From Neisseria elongata subsp. elongata (GTDB lineage Bacteria; Pseudomonadota; Gammaproteobacteria; Burkholderiales; Neisseriaceae), in contig NZ_FOPS01000001.1 of assembly GCF_900113545.1 (NCBI RefSeq), forward strand, positions 124,001-188,000: a DNA stretch of 64,000 nucleotides, read 5' to 3'. The notes under the pieces are model-generated. The model ran no database searches and was not told the DNA's origin. It saw nothing but the letters and a program-made list of their open reading frames with translations. Positions 49,075 to 58,067 of this stretch are shown here, in pieces; position 1 is the stretch's first letter; each line of letters begins with the position of its first letter. A program made the position numbers and the translations under genes.

Positions 49075-49139
49075 GGTCGTCTGAAAACTTAGTGAAGAGC
49101 AATGCCTGTCTGAGAGGAAACTTTCAGACAGGCATTTTT
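49075..49139 (+). terminator. Variant-DUS hairpin after the narG remnant
   Basis: AGGTCGTCTGAA (49075-49086) is the mucosa-type DUS. A hairpin ATGCCTGTCTGA (49102-49113) with TTCAGACAGGCAT (49122-49134) and TTTTT follows. Both differ from the AG-DUS used elsewhere. Confidence 0.7.
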
Positions 49140-49433
49140 TATTAAATTCTCCGTCAATAGGAAATAAAGCGGTTGAGGCAATTTATGCACAAGATTTCAT
49201 TCATAGCTAACTACTTGTTGAGCAGAACAATAATGAGGAGATAATCAGAATATCATCCTATTTGAGATTGAGTACATTTATTGAGAAATGATTTTTATAG
49301 ACAACTTCTCAAGCTAGCCTTTACCTGAAGATATGTATTTTAAGTCCTGCTATTTTGCACATTGCCAACACCCACAACAGATACAGCTAATCAGGTACAA
49401 TGCAGTTTTCTATCTTTTGAGTCTGCTATTATC
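49140..49433. other. AT-rich intergenic region before mogA
   Basis: About 290 bases, AT-rich, with no gene I can support. A promoter for mogA is likely here but none is clear. Confidence 0.5.
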
Positions 49434-50012
49434 ATGAACACACTTCCTACCATCACCATCGGCCTAATTTCCACCAGTGACCGCGCCAGCAGCGGCGTGT
49501 ATGCCGATGAAGGAATTCCTGCACTCAAAAGCTGGCTTGACAAAGCCGTCCTCAATCCGATCCGTTATGTAGAAGCCCTTATTCCTGACGATCAAGACGA
49601 AATCAAAAGCGTGCTTATCCATATGACAGATGAAGAGCATTGCGATGTGATCTTTACCACCGGCGGCACAGGGCCGGCACCACGCGACATCACACCCGAA
49701 GCCACACAAGCCGTATTAGACAAGGAACTGCCCGGTTTTGGCGAACAAATGCGCCGTATCAGCCTGCATTATGTACCCACAGCCATTTTGTCACGCCAAA
49801 CAGCAGGTGTTCGTGGCAACAGCCTGATTGTGAATCTACCCGGCCGACCGAAAGCCATTGCTGAAACATTGGGCGGCGTACGTTCGGAAGATGGCAGCAT
49901 CGTTGTACCAGGCCTATTCGGCGCCATTCCTTATTGTGTGGATTTAATCGGCGGCGGCTTCATTGAAACCGATATTACCATTTGCCACGCCTTCCGGCCT
50001 AAACAAAAATAA
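49434..50012 (+). CDS. mogA: Molybdopterin adenylyltransferase
   Basis: MogA adenylates molybdopterin before molybdenum is inserted. The 192-residue protein has ISTSDRASSGVYADEGIPAL (about residues 12-31), the TTGGTGPAPRDITPEAT motif (about 75-91) with the binding Asp, and VNLPGRPKAI (about 136-145). The longer frame from 49362 crosses unrelated sequence, so I take the ATG at 49434. A cofactor gene beside a broken nitrate reductase fits a former molybdenum block; another molybdoenzyme elsewhere could keep it useful. Confidence 0.9.
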   Translation: MNTLPTITIGLISTSDRASSGVYADEGIPALKSWLDKAVLNPIRYVEALIPDDQDEIKSVLIHMTDEEHCDVIFTTGGTGPAPRDITPEATQAVLDKELPGFGEQMRRISLHYVPTAILSRQTAGVRGNSLIVNLPGRPKAIAETLGGVRSEDGSIVVPGLFGAIPYCVDLIGGGFIETDITICHAFRPKQK

Positions 50013-50090
50013 AATCCTCCCACAAGTTATTCCAGCACCCTATAATGTGTGAATATGGATAACTCTGTTTTTAACGTCTGCCATCATAAG

Positions 50091-50141
50091 AGGCCGTCTG
50101 AAAAAATAATCTAATTCTCAACTCCTTTTTCAGACGGCTTC
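50091..50141 (+). terminator. Inverted DUS pair, terminator of mogA
   Basis: AGGCCGTCTGAAAAAA (50091-50106) pairs with TTTTTTCAGACGGCTT ending at 50140, with one mismatch in the outer bases. Confidence 0.65.
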
Positions 50142-50211
50142 AAATCTTACACCTCTCTTTTTTAGATCATATAGTTAAAGCAAAATTCATAGCATTAGTG
50201 TTTTTTATCTT

Positions 50212-50239
50212 TTTGTCTGTTTTTGTTCATTGCTATAAT
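50212..50239 (+). promoter_or_regulatory. Candidate promoter of the tpsB gene
   Basis: A consensus TATAAT (50234-50239) with TTTGTC (50212-50217) 16 bases upstream, about 30 bases before the tpsB ATG. Confidence 0.45.
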
Positions 50240-50268
50240 TGCCCGTTTACATTACTTAGACCAATCCT

Positions 50269-52068
50269 ATGAAACCTTTCTTTTCCTCCCAAAATGTATT
50301 TCATCCCTTATCACTGTTAGTCCTATCATTGATGGCTGCCTTCCCTACCCCAACATCAGCCGCACCCACACCTGAAGCTGTTTTACAACAACAGGATATT
50401 CTCCAACGTCAACGTGAGAAGCAACTGCGTGAACAGATGCAGCCGGAACAAGATGTTCGTTTGGATGGTACCAATACGGGCATGGAGAAGATGGCAACAG
50501 AGGTAGGCGATGCAAATTCGGATGAGGCAAGCCCCTGCTTTCCTATTTCTGAGGTGGAATTGGTGGGTGAAGAAGCGGCTAAATTTCGGTTTGCGCTCAA
50601 CCATGCCTTGCGCCAAACACATTTTGTTCCCGGCAAGTGTCTGCATGCGGGCAACATTAATCAAATCATGTCTTTAGCACAAAATGCTTTGATCGGCAGG
50701 GGATATACCACGACCCGTATCTTGGCTGCCCCACAGGATTTGAATAGTGGCAAGCTTCAATTAACCCTGATGCCGGGCTATCTGCGCTCCATACGAATCG
50801 ATAGGTCTAACGATGATCAAACCCATGCAGGACGTATTGCGGCATTCCAAAACAAATTTCCCACCCGCTCGAACAATCTGTTGAATCTGCGTGATTTGGA
50901 ACAAGGACTGGAAAATCTCAAACGTCTCCCGACTGCGGAAGCCGATCTCCAAATCGTTCCCGTAGAGGGCGAACCAAACCAAAGTGATGTCGTGGTGCAA
51001 TGGCGGCAACGTCTGCTGCCCTACCGTGTGAGTGTGGGTGTGGATAATTCGGGTAGTAAGGCGACAGGAAAATACCAAGGAAATATCACTTTCTCTGCCG
51101 ACAATCCTTTTGGACTGAGTGATATGTTCTATGTAAATTATGGACGTTCAATTGGTGGCACACCCGATGAGGAAAGTTTTGACGGCCATCGCAAAGAAGG
51201 CGGATCAAACAATTACGCCGTACATTATTCAGCCCCTTTCGGCAAATGGACATGGGCATTCAATCACAACGGCTACCGTTACCATCAGGCAGTTTCCGGA
51301 TTATCGGAAGTCTATGACTATAATGGAAAAAGTTACAATACTGATTTCGGCTTTAATCGCCTGTTGTATCGTGATGCCAAACGCAAAACCTATCTCGGTG
51401 TAAAACTGTGGACGAGGGAAACAAAAAGTTACATTGATGATGCCGAACTGACTGTACAACGGCGTAAAACTGCAGGTTGGTTGGCAGAACTTTCCCACAA
51501 AGAATATATCGGCCGCAGTACGGCAGATTTTAAGTTGAAATATAAACGCGGCACCGGCATGAAAGATGCTCTGCGCGCGCCTGAAGAAGCCTTTAACGAA
51601 GGCTCGTCACGTATGAAAATTTGGATGGCATCGGCTGATGTAAACATTCCTTTTCAAATCGGTAACCAGCTATTTGCCTACGATACATCTGTTCACGCAC
51701 AATGGAACAAAACCCCGTTAACATCGCAAGACAAACTGGCCATCGGCGGACGCCACACCGTACGTGGCTTCGACGGTGAAATGAGTTTGTCTGCCGAGCG
51801 GGGATGGTATTGGCGCAACGATTTGAGCTGGCAATTTAAACCAGGCCATCAGCTTTATTTTGGGGCTGATGTAGGACATGTTTCAGGACAATCCGCCCAA
51901 TGGTTATCGGGCCAAACTTTAGCCGGCACAGCAGTTGGGATACGCGGGCAGATGAAGCTCGGTGGTAACCTGCATTACGATATATTTACCGGCCGTGCAT
52001 TGAAAAAGCCTGAATCTTTCCAATCAAGGAAATGGGCAAGCGGTTTTCAGGTAGGCTATACGTTTTAA
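50269..52068 (+). CDS. tpsB: Two-partner secretion transporter, TpsB (ShlB/FhaC family)
   Basis: An outer-membrane pore that exports a large TpsA adhesin, toxin or hemolysin. Signal peptide residues 1-32 end at TSAAP. The periplasmic part has the POTRA_2 domain (CFPISEVELVGEEAAKFRFA, about 90-109) and a second POTRA (about 160-235, LTLMPGYLRSIRID). The barrel follows (about 255-599) with VRGFDGEMSLSAERGWYWRN, the conserved VRGF motif of the FhaC loop, and ends GFQVGYTF. The 599-residue length is normal. No tpsA gene lies within the window, so it is an orphan here. Confidence 0.92.
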   Translation: MKPFFSSQNVFHPLSLLVLSLMAAFPTPTSAAPTPEAVLQQQDILQRQREKQLREQMQPEQDVRLDGTNTGMEKMATEVGDANSDEASPCFPISEVELVGEEAAKFRFALNHALRQTHFVPGKCLHAGNINQIMSLAQNALIGRGYTTTRILAAPQDLNSGKLQLTLMPGYLRSIRIDRSNDDQTHAGRIAAFQNKFPTRSNNLLNLRDLEQGLENLKRLPTAEADLQIVPVEGEPNQSDVVVQWRQRLLPYRVSVGVDNSGSKATGKYQGNITFSADNPFGLSDMFYVNYGRSIGGTPDEESFDGHRKEGGSNNYAVHYSAPFGKWTWAFNHNGYRYHQAVSGLSEVYDYNGKSYNTDFGFNRLLYRDAKRKTYLGVKLWTRETKSYIDDAELTVQRRKTAGWLAELSHKEYIGRSTADFKLKYKRGTGMKDALRAPEEAFNEGSSRMKIWMASADVNIPFQIGNQLFAYDTSVHAQWNKTPLTSQDKLAIGGRHTVRGFDGEMSLSAERGWYWRNDLSWQFKPGHQLYFGADVGHVSGQSAQWLSGQTLAGTAVGIRGQMKLGGNLHYDIFTGRALKKPESFQSRKWASGFQVGYTF

Positions 52069-52085
52069 AACGGCATAGTCAAATG

Positions 52086-52119
52086 AACGGCAGCTGCGGA
52101 GAAGCAACAGCTGCCGTTT
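52086..52119 (+). terminator. Rho-independent terminator of tpsB
   Basis: AACGGCAGCTG (52086-52096) pairs with CAGCTGCCGTTT (52108-52119) across an 11-base loop. The following T run is weak. Confidence 0.75.
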
Positions 52120-52210
52120 ATACTTAACAAGTAAGAAAAATATTAAGTCCTCACATCAAAAATCTAGTAGTCTTATAATTTTCCTACCCAATTACAAATA
52201 AAAGTTACCC

Positions 52211-52849
52211 CTAAATGCTAAGCCAGCGATGGCCTGATGGGGAAAATAATAAATAGAAAAGCAGCAACAAGTTAACCAAGACAGTCAGCCAATAGATTCT
52301 GCGAAATTCTGTTTTCTTTGATTTATGCCGCAGCCAAATTTGCGCCAGCCATGCACCACTCCACCCGCCAAACAAGCTAAGCAAGTGCAACGTATTTTCA
52401 GGAGTGCGCCAGCTGCCGTTTTCCGCAGCGTATTTATCTTTGGCATAGGCAGCAAAAGTCATCAGGCTTAATATAACGTACCACAATGGCAATACAGTCG
52501 GAACTTTTCCAATCAACCAAGCAGCCGCCAATAAGATATGGGGAGCGATGGCACAAACAGTAAAAAGTTGGCGATTATGCTCAAATTCGTCTTGCTGCTG
52601 TTGCCAATGCTCATGTTTTCGCTCTTGTTTGCGTACAAACAGCCATTCTTGCACCTGCAAAGCCTGCGTTTTCCCCTGCCTGTTTTTGCCTAAGGCAAAC
52701 ACCACCTGTTCATTGATTTCAGGACGTTGCCGCCCTTTATATTGGCTAATATGAAAAAAGATCTCTTCCAATAAATCTTGGCATTTTATGAAGCCGAAAC
52801 CTTTTTCATCGTGCCACTTCACAATGTGGCCTTTAAATTTTTCAGTCAT
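52211..52849 (-). CDS. Cold-shock domain plus DUF1294 membrane protein
   Basis: A 212-residue fusion. The N-terminal cold-shock domain (about residues 1-68) has GHIVKWHDEKGFGFIKCQD and IFFHISQYKG, the RNP1- and RNP2-like motifs that bind single-stranded nucleic acid. The C-terminal half is DUF1294, with several membrane helices (about 95-210) and AKDKYAAENGSWRTPENTLH (about 136-155). This fusion is common in proteobacteria; its function is unknown. It is read toward tpsB. Confidence 0.88.
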   Translation of the reverse strand: MTEKFKGHIVKWHDEKGFGFIKCQDLLEEIFFHISQYKGRQRPEINEQVVFALGKNRQGKTQALQVQEWLFVRKQERKHEHWQQQQDEFEHNRQLFTVCAIAPHILLAAAWLIGKVPTVLPLWYVILSLMTFAAYAKDKYAAENGSWRTPENTLHLLSLFGGWSGAWLAQIWLRHKSKKTEFRRIYWLTVLVNLLLLFYLLFSPSGHRWLSI

Positions 52850-52913
52850 TTTTTCTTTTGATCATTTAATATTTGGAGGCCGTCTGAAAGCCCTACTCTA
52901 TACTTTATATCTT

Positions 52914-53201
52914 TTAAAACCAATAGTCTTTCATCGCTGCCAATAATTTCGGGGTAATTTCATACCCGCAATTTTCCCCGATTATACTATCAATGCCGCA
53001 ATAAGGGCACCATGCAGTATACTGTCCGTCGTCTTCCGACAGAAAGTCATCTTCTTTCAGTTCTGTCGAATGAAAGATGGTTAAACAATGAAAACAGCCG
53101 CAAAGCTGTGGCCGTATAAGATACTCTCTATTTTTAAAGGAAAATTTATGTGCGGCGATGGCAGCTGCGCCTAATGCTTCATTGTTTGATAGGTTGATCA
53201 T
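52914..53201 (-). CDS. Small CxxC zinc-binding-like protein
   Basis: A protein of about 95 residues starting MIMINLSNNEALGAAAIAAH. It has CGCFHCLTIF (about residues 36-45) and CPYCGIDSIIGENCGYEIT (about 68-86), a two-CxxC zinc-binding layout, and ends MKDYWF. Related small proteins occur beside immunity genes of polymorphic toxins, as here. The ATG at 53201 is preferred over a frame start at 53285. It is divergent from the Imm11-like gene. Confidence 0.65.
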   Translation of the reverse strand: MINLSNNEALGAAAIAAHKFSFKNREYLIRPQLCGCFHCLTIFHSTELKEDDFLSEDDGQYTAWCPYCGIDSIIGENCGYEITPKLLAAMKDYWF

Positions 53202-53270
53202 GATTATTGGCTCGGATAAATGAGGCCGTCTGAAAGCAGACGGGTGGATGTTAATCTTAAAGGATGGACA

Positions 53271-53802
53271 ATGAATATTTATCAAATATATTCTGCCGTA
53301 GACAATAAAGATGCGTATGCGGACTTAAAGCAGGCAAATAGAAAAATTATCAATTTCATTAATTATAATGAAGGCAGGTATACAAACGAAGCTGTTTTTA
53401 TTGCTCAAAGCGGCTATACTTCTACAAACATCCACCAAACGGATTACGTTCAAACCATTCCCAAAATGTTATTGTTTTCTGAAAATTTTACTTATAAATT
53501 GGCTGTGACATTAAAAAATGAACTGGACTTCTTCCCTGCCAAGCTGAAAATTAAGGATGAAGGATTCAAATTTTTCCTGGGAAAAATTAAATTAGCTGCC
53601 AATTTAGTGGATATGGAAAAATCAAGTTTTTATGAAATCGACGGAGAAAAATTTATTGATCACCCGCCTGTATTCTTGAAAAATATCTCCGACTTCGAGT
53701 TTTGCGCAAAGGATATAAACGATGATTTGGGTATTCTCGGATAAATTCAAAGAATTGGTCATATCCAACCATTTTAAAATAGAATTTCTCCCGCTGGCAT
53801 AA
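53271..53802 (+). pseudogene. Imm11/DUF1629-like immunity gene with C-terminal frameshift
   Basis: The frame from 53271 (MNIYQIYSAVDNKDAYADLK) ends at 53744. Just before, at about 53725, another frame carries on as IWVFSDKFKELVISNHFKIE and stops at 53802. That tail is what the Imm11/DUF1629 family normally ends with. Removing one base at GATGATTTGG (about 53721-53730) would join the two parts as NDIWVFSDKF. An earlier block QTIPKMLLFSENFTYKLAVT also fits the family. The protein as it stands lacks its last 20 or so residues. No toxin gene is beside it. Confidence 0.6.
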
Positions 53803-53920
53803 TTATCCTTTCCCATTATTTTTCAAAATATACATAATGCAGGGCAAACCGTAATCTGCATGACAAAATATATTTTTAATAATTCAATTTCTACAATTGG
53901 CTGATGCTATTCTTGCATTG

Positions 53921-53954
53921 AGGCCGTCTGAAAAATCAACTTTCAGACGGCCTT
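53921..53954. terminator. Inverted DUS pair
   Basis: AGGCCGTCTGAAAAA (53921-53935) and TTTCAGACGGCCTT (53941-53954) face each other between convergent genes. Confidence 0.8.
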
Positions 53955-53971
53955 CATCTTCGGAATACAGC

Positions 53972-54598
53972 CTACAACGGATAACGGCAGCCGATATAGC
54001 CTCTATCTGAATCACCCTTTAGTACATCTGCTTTAAAGACAGCAGCAAAGCCAAAATATTTCAATATCTTAACTTTCTCACCAGGGTCTGTTATCGATTT
54101 TTCGTCAGCAGGGACATCATAACCCAATGTATCCCGTTTTTTAGCTGTCGTTTTAGAAATGATATTTTGTCCCATTATCTGTTGCATCAGCTCTTGAAGG
54201 TTTTCCTGATATTTCTGACGGTATCGTGAATGCAGGTTGGGATATTGCGGCCAATCAATTTCCAAATAGATGGCGTTGTTGCGAATAGCGACATACTGCC
54301 CTTCTACTTCTTTTCCATCTAAGGGATTGGCAAGGTGCACCTTAAATGGCAAGCGGTAACGGTAAGTAATATTGTCGATCTTATTGACAAAACGTCCCAC
54401 ATTTTCTTCTTCCGCACGTTCATTCGGATCAAGATAACCGGTGAAATTTTCCGGAATCCAACGCGAAAAATCCAACGATGACGCCTTGCAATGCAATACA
54501 TCCTGCACTGCTTGAGGGGTAAAAGGCTGATCGGCGTAATTCTTTGCAAACGAAGAAGCCGTTGCCAGCAATAGCACTGCAGGTAATATTATTTTCAT
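53972..54598 (-). CDS. Hypothetical secreted protein
   Basis: A protein of 208 residues with a signal peptide (MKIILPAVLLLATASSFA, cut near residue 18). The mature part starts KNYADQPFTPQAVQDVLHCK and contains FKVHLANPLDGKEVEGQYVA (about 89-108) and a second Cys at GYIGCRYPL at the end, so a disulfide is likely in the periplasm. I know no family. A start at 54643 would lack a signal peptide, so the ATG at 54598 is chosen. Confidence 0.7.
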   Translation of the reverse strand: MKIILPAVLLLATASSFAKNYADQPFTPQAVQDVLHCKASSLDFSRWIPENFTGYLDPNERAEEENVGRFVNKIDNITYRYRLPFKVHLANPLDGKEVEGQYVAIRNNAIYLEIDWPQYPNLHSRYRQKYQENLQELMQQIMGQNIISKTTAKKRDTLGYDVPADEKSITDPGEKVKILKYFGFAAVFKADVLKGDSDRGYIGCRYPL

Positions 54599-54625
54599 CT
54601 TATTCCTTGATTTGTAATGGCTTGA

Positions 54626-54688
54626 AGGCCGTCTGAAAATCAAGCTTTAACAAAATTAAAGCCTATACCCTGCTTTCAGACGGCCTTT
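54626..54688. terminator. Inverted DUS pair with long loop
   Basis: AGGCCGTCTGAAAA (54626-54639) and CTTTCAGACGGCCTTT (ending 54689) are separated by about 36 bases between two genes on the minus strand; it may terminate the upstream one. Confidence 0.5.
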
Positions 54689-54816
54689 AAAACCGTTCGG
54701 TTTGCCCTGCCACCAAGCGGTGGTGTCGATGAGTGCCTGCATTTCGGCAAAATAAAGTGCGGGTTTGAAGTGTATGGCGGATTAAAACTGCAATGCTGCG
54801 GCGTTTCGGCCTTGTA

Positions 54817-55236
54817 TCATTTTAATTTTAATCTACTATTAATTTCGGACAATTCACGTTTAAGTTGCTGCACCCGTTTCGGTGTGCAGAAATTTGCATT
54901 GGCTTTAGCTTGTGCGGCATGAAAACTGACGCCATTGATTTCGTGTACGAAGCGGTCATGCCCGTATTTTTGCTGCAATGCCGCCAATGCCGCTTCGCTG
55001 TCATAGGGAAGGCCGCAGGCTTCGGCTGCACCGAAGCGCGACCAAATAAATTGCAGTTCGGGTTTCCATCCCATCGCGTCTTCGCCCGTAAAACCGTGGT
55101 CGTAATGGTATTCGTACACATTTGGGGCGATGTCATAGGCCGTCATTCCGCCGTGTCCCGAATAACCGCCGTAAGACGGTTCGGCGGCTGCCGTCATCGA
55201 GAGGGGCAGAGCCAAAAGCAGTGTCCACATTTTCAT
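54817..55236 (-). CDS. Hypothetical secreted protein
   Basis: A 139-residue protein with a signal peptide (MKMWTLLLALPLSMTAAAEP, cut near residue 19). A Gly- and Tyr-rich stretch YGGYSGHGGMTAYD follows. The mature part has CGLPYDSEAALAALQQKYGH (about 74-93) and a second Cys (FCTPKRVQQLKREL), so a disulfide is possible. The end is helical and charged. No family is recognised. It lies upstream of the 53972-54598 gene on the same strand. Confidence 0.65.
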   Translation of the reverse strand: MKMWTLLLALPLSMTAAAEPSYGGYSGHGGMTAYDIAPNVYEYHYDHGFTGEDAMGWKPELQFIWSRFGAAEACGLPYDSEAALAALQQKYGHDRFVHEINGVSFHAAQAKANANFCTPKRVQQLKRELSEINSRLKLK

Positions 55237-55354
55237 GTTTTATCCTTTATTAGGCAGATTGCGTTGGTTTCCGTTCGTGTATTGAAACCACTGTATTTTG
55301 ACGGGAAGGCCGTCTGAAAATATCGGTGCGGACGGGTATTTTTCTGAATGATTG

Positions 55355-55396
55355 GTGTGCAGGCTGCTTTTCGCTTGACAAAAGCAGCCTGCACAC
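55355..55396. terminator. Inverted repeat built from Kingella-type DUS, behind gatB
   Basis: GTGTGCAGGCTGCTTTT (55355-55371) and AAAAGCAGCCTGCACAC (55380-55396) form a perfect 17-base stem with an 8-base loop. Its core AAGCAGCCTGCA is the king3 DUS dialect, not the AG-DUS of the rest of the window. Confidence 0.85.
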
Positions 55397-55401
55397 TCTC
55401 T

Positions 55402-56832
55402 TTACCCCAACTTCGCCCTAACCAATTCCTGCACCTGCGCGGGATTCGCTTTGCCTTTGCTGGCTTTCATCACTTGTCCCACAATCGCATTCAGGACTTT
55501 TTCGTTACCGGATTTGAATTGTTCCACGGCTTTGGCGTTGTTTGCCAGCACTTCGTCTACCATCGCTTCAATCGCGCCGGTATCGGTCATTTGTTGCAAA
55601 CCGTGTTTTTCGATGATTTCGGCGATGGTGGCTTCAGGTTCTGCCCACATGGCTTCAAAGGCTTTTTTCGCCAATTTGCTGCTTAATGTGCCGTCGGCGA
55701 TTTTGCCTACCAGAGCGGCAAGGCGCGAAGCGGTAATCGGGCTGTCGGCAAGTTCCATGCCTTCTTTGTTCAGCGTGGCGGCGAGTTCGCCGTTCATCCA
55801 GTTGGCAGTCAGCTTGCCTTGTCCGCTCTCTTTGGCGGCTTCTTCAAAATAGGCAGCCTGCACGCGGCTGGCGGTGAGCAGGCGCTCGTCGTAGTCGGAT
55901 ACGCCGTAATCCGCCACGAAACGTGCCGCCATTTCTTTCGGCAGCTCTGGCATTTCTTCTTTGGCTTTTTGCAACTGGTCGTCTGAAATGATGACGGGCA
56001 GCAAATCGGGGTCGGGGAAGTAGCGGTAGTCGTGCGCGTCTTCTTTCAAACGCATCACGCGGGTTTTGCCTTTTTCAGGGTCGAACAGCATGGTTGCCTG
56101 TTGCACTTTGCCGCCGTCTTCCAAAATCTCGATTTGCGCTTCCACTTCGTAATTAATCGCCTGCTCCAAGAAGCGGAAGGAATTGAGGTTTTTAATCTCG
56201 CGGCGCGTGCCGAATTCCGCTTGACCTTTCGGACGGACGGATACGTTGGCATCGACGCGGAACGAACCTTCCGCCATATTGCCGTCGCAAATGTCCAGCC
56301 AGGTTACCAAGCTGTGCAGAGCTTTAGCGTAGGCAACGGCTTCGGCGGCGGAACGCATTTCAGGTTCGGATACCACTTCCAACAGCGGCGTGCCGGCGCG
56401 GTTCAAGTCGATACCGGTCGCGCCGTTCAAGCCCTCGTGCACGGATTTTCCCGCATCTTCTTCCATGTGCGCGCGGGTTACGTTGATGGTTTTCACATCG
56501 TCGCCGACCACGATTTCCAATTTGCCGTGTTCGACAATCGGCAAATCCAACTGGCTGATTTGATAGCCTTTTGGCAAATCAGGATAGAAGTAGTTTTTGC
56601 GGTCGAACACGTTTTTCTGATTGATTTTCGCATCCAAAGCCAAGCCTAATTTGATGGCTTTTTCAACGACTTCTCGGTTCATTACCGGCAGCACGCCCGG
56701 CAGTGCGCATTCAACCACGCTGGCGTGCGCATTGGGTTCCGCACCGAACGCAGTCGATGCACCGCTGAAGATTTTGGATTTGGTATTGAGTTGGACGTGG
56801 ATTTCCAGTCCGATTACGGTTTCCCAGGTCAT
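55402..56832 (-). CDS. gatB: Aspartyl/glutamyl-tRNA amidotransferase subunit B
   Basis: GatB, with GatA and GatC, turns Glu-tRNA(Gln) or Asp-tRNA(Asn) into the amidated form. The 476-residue protein starts [20 protein letters not shown] (family signature, about residues 3-22). It has [10 protein letters not shown] (about 89-98) and [19 protein letters not shown] (about 147-165), and a C-terminal YqeY-like domain that contacts tRNA. Complete. The coding sequence carries AGGCAGCCTGCA (55851-55862), a Kingella-type DUS variant, and the genes for gatA and gatC lie 2-6 kb away with other genes between. Confidence 0.96.
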   Translation of the reverse strand: MTWETVIGLEIHVQLNTKSKIFSGASTAFGAEPNAHASVVECALPGVLPVMNREVVEKAIKLGLALDAKINQKNVFDRKNYFYPDLPKGYQISQLDLPIVEHGKLEIVVGDDVKTINVTRAHMEEDAGKSVHEGLNGATGIDLNRAGTPLLEVVSEPEMRSAAEAVAYAKALHSLVTWLDICDGNMAEGSFRVDANVSVRPKGQAEFGTRREIKNLNSFRFLEQAINYEVEAQIEILEDGGKVQQATMLFDPEKGKTRVMRLKEDAHDYRYFPDPDLLPVIISDDQLQKAKEEMPELPKEMAARFVADYGVSDYDERLLTASRVQAAYFEEAAKESGQGKLTANWMNGELAATLNKEGMELADSPITASRLAALVGKIADGTLSSKLAKKAFEAMWAEPEATIAEIIEKHGLQQMTDTGAIEAMVDEVLANNAKAVEQFKSGNEKVLNAIVGQVMKASKGKANPAQVQELVRAKLG

Positions 56833-56940
56833 AAGGGGTCTTTCTATTGAAGAAGGGTTAATCGGTTTGTAAAAGGGGTTCCGGTTGGGGCAGAGGCTAC
56901 CTGAAAACCTAGATTCTATCTTTCAGACGGCCTTTTGCCG

Positions 56941-57561
56941 CTATTTTCTGCGCGGCTGGAAGCCGGGAAGCTGCCAGTGAAAATGATAGGCAGCCAACCG
57001 CAGGGCGAGGCCTGCAGCGAACAGTAGGTGCAGGGTAACGGCATTGATCCAGCCAAGGTGCGCGAAAACATACATCAGGCCGCCAATCAAAATAGCGACG
57101 CTGCCATAAAGGTCTGCACTCAAGATAACGGGTACATCGTTTACCAAAATATCGCGGGCAATGCCGCCGCCCACGGCGGTTATGAAGGCAAGCATGATGA
57201 CACCAAACAGGTTTAATTGTAGGGCAATACCGATTTGTGCCCCGGTGATGCTGAAGGCGGCCAAACCAACGGCATCTGCAATGAGGAAGGCGGTTGTTAG
57301 GTAGGTGCGGCGATAGCGTTGCACACGCAGTAGCCAAGCAATAACGAGGGTCGCAAACACAACGGTAAGTGCGTCGGTACGCAGGAATACCTGCGGTATG
57401 CGCCCTACCAGCGCATCGCGCATCATGCCGCCGCCCACGGCGGTGAGCAAGGCGGTGATGACCACGCCGAGTACGTCGAGCCGTTTGCTGTAACCGACGA
57501 GGTAGCCGGACACGGCGAAGGCGGCGGTGCCGATGATTTGGATGAAGTCGGTGGTGGTCAT
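56941..57561 (-). CDS. TRIC-type channel family protein (UPF0126)
   Basis: A 206-residue inner-membrane protein with about seven helices. It has the two repeats ALLTAVGGGMMRDALVGRIP (about residues 37-56) and FITAVGGGIARDILVNDVPV (about 124-143), the GGG-RD motif pairs of TRIC channels. Members trimerise and conduct monovalent cations. Substrate and role here are unknown. It follows gatB upstream on the minus strand, and an Eikenella-type DUS (57565-57576) lies at its start. Confidence 0.88.
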   Translation of the reverse strand: MTTTDFIQIIGTAAFAVSGYLVGYSKRLDVLGVVITALLTAVGGGMMRDALVGRIPQVFLRTDALTVVFATLVIAWLLRVQRYRRTYLTTAFLIADAVGLAAFSITGAQIGIALQLNLFGVIMLAFITAVGGGIARDILVNDVPVILSADLYGSVAILIGGLMYVFAHLGWINAVTLHLLFAAGLALRLAAYHFHWQLPGFQPRRK

Positions 57562-57575
57562 GGTTTCAGGTAGCC

Positions 57576-57932
57576 TTATTGTTGGCTGATGATTTGTGCC
57601 AGCGAAATCTTATTGCCGTCGAGGTCGTGCAAATCGCAGCTTAATACCACTTCCCAATCTTGGATTTCGCCAACGGCAATTCCTGCTTCCAGCAACACGG
57701 TGCGGCAGGCGGCCAAGTCATTCACGCCGATAATGGCCGCCGAGGGCTTTACCGTTTCTGCAGTAGCATCCAGTTGCAGCCAGGCATTGTCGGCAATACG
57801 CCATTCGGCCATTCCGTCCATCGGTGTTTCATCGGGCTTGCTAAGCCATGCGCTGTACCATGTCAGAGCCACTGTGTAATCGGATACATTGAGCACGGAA
57901 ACTAACGAACTGGTTTGGAACAGTTTTTTCAT
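57576..57932 (-). CDS. VOC/glyoxalase-like protein
   Basis: A 118-residue protein of the vicinal-oxygen-chelate fold: VLNVSDYTVALTWYSAWLSK (about residues 14-33), EWRIADNAWLQLDA (about 43-56), and CDLHDLDGNKISLAQII (about 99-115), which looks like the second metal-ligand side. Members bind metals and act on small molecules or give antibiotic resistance, but the substrate is unknown here. It ends 14 bases before the TRIC gene, so the two may be an operon. Confidence 0.75.
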   Translation of the reverse strand: MKKLFQTSSLVSVLNVSDYTVALTWYSAWLSKPDETPMDGMAEWRIADNAWLQLDATAETVKPSAAIIGVNDLAACRTVLLEAGIAVGEIQDWEVVLSCDLHDLDGNKISLAQIISQQ

Positions 57933-58067
57933 TGTAATCTCCTAGTTGAATTGCTTTGGACTACCTGAAAAAAGGATTATGCCCAGTCAAACAGGTCAAA
58001 AAAATCTTCCAATGAGGCGGCGATAACACACTATTTTAAACCGTAATTAATACAGTAAATCAATAAC

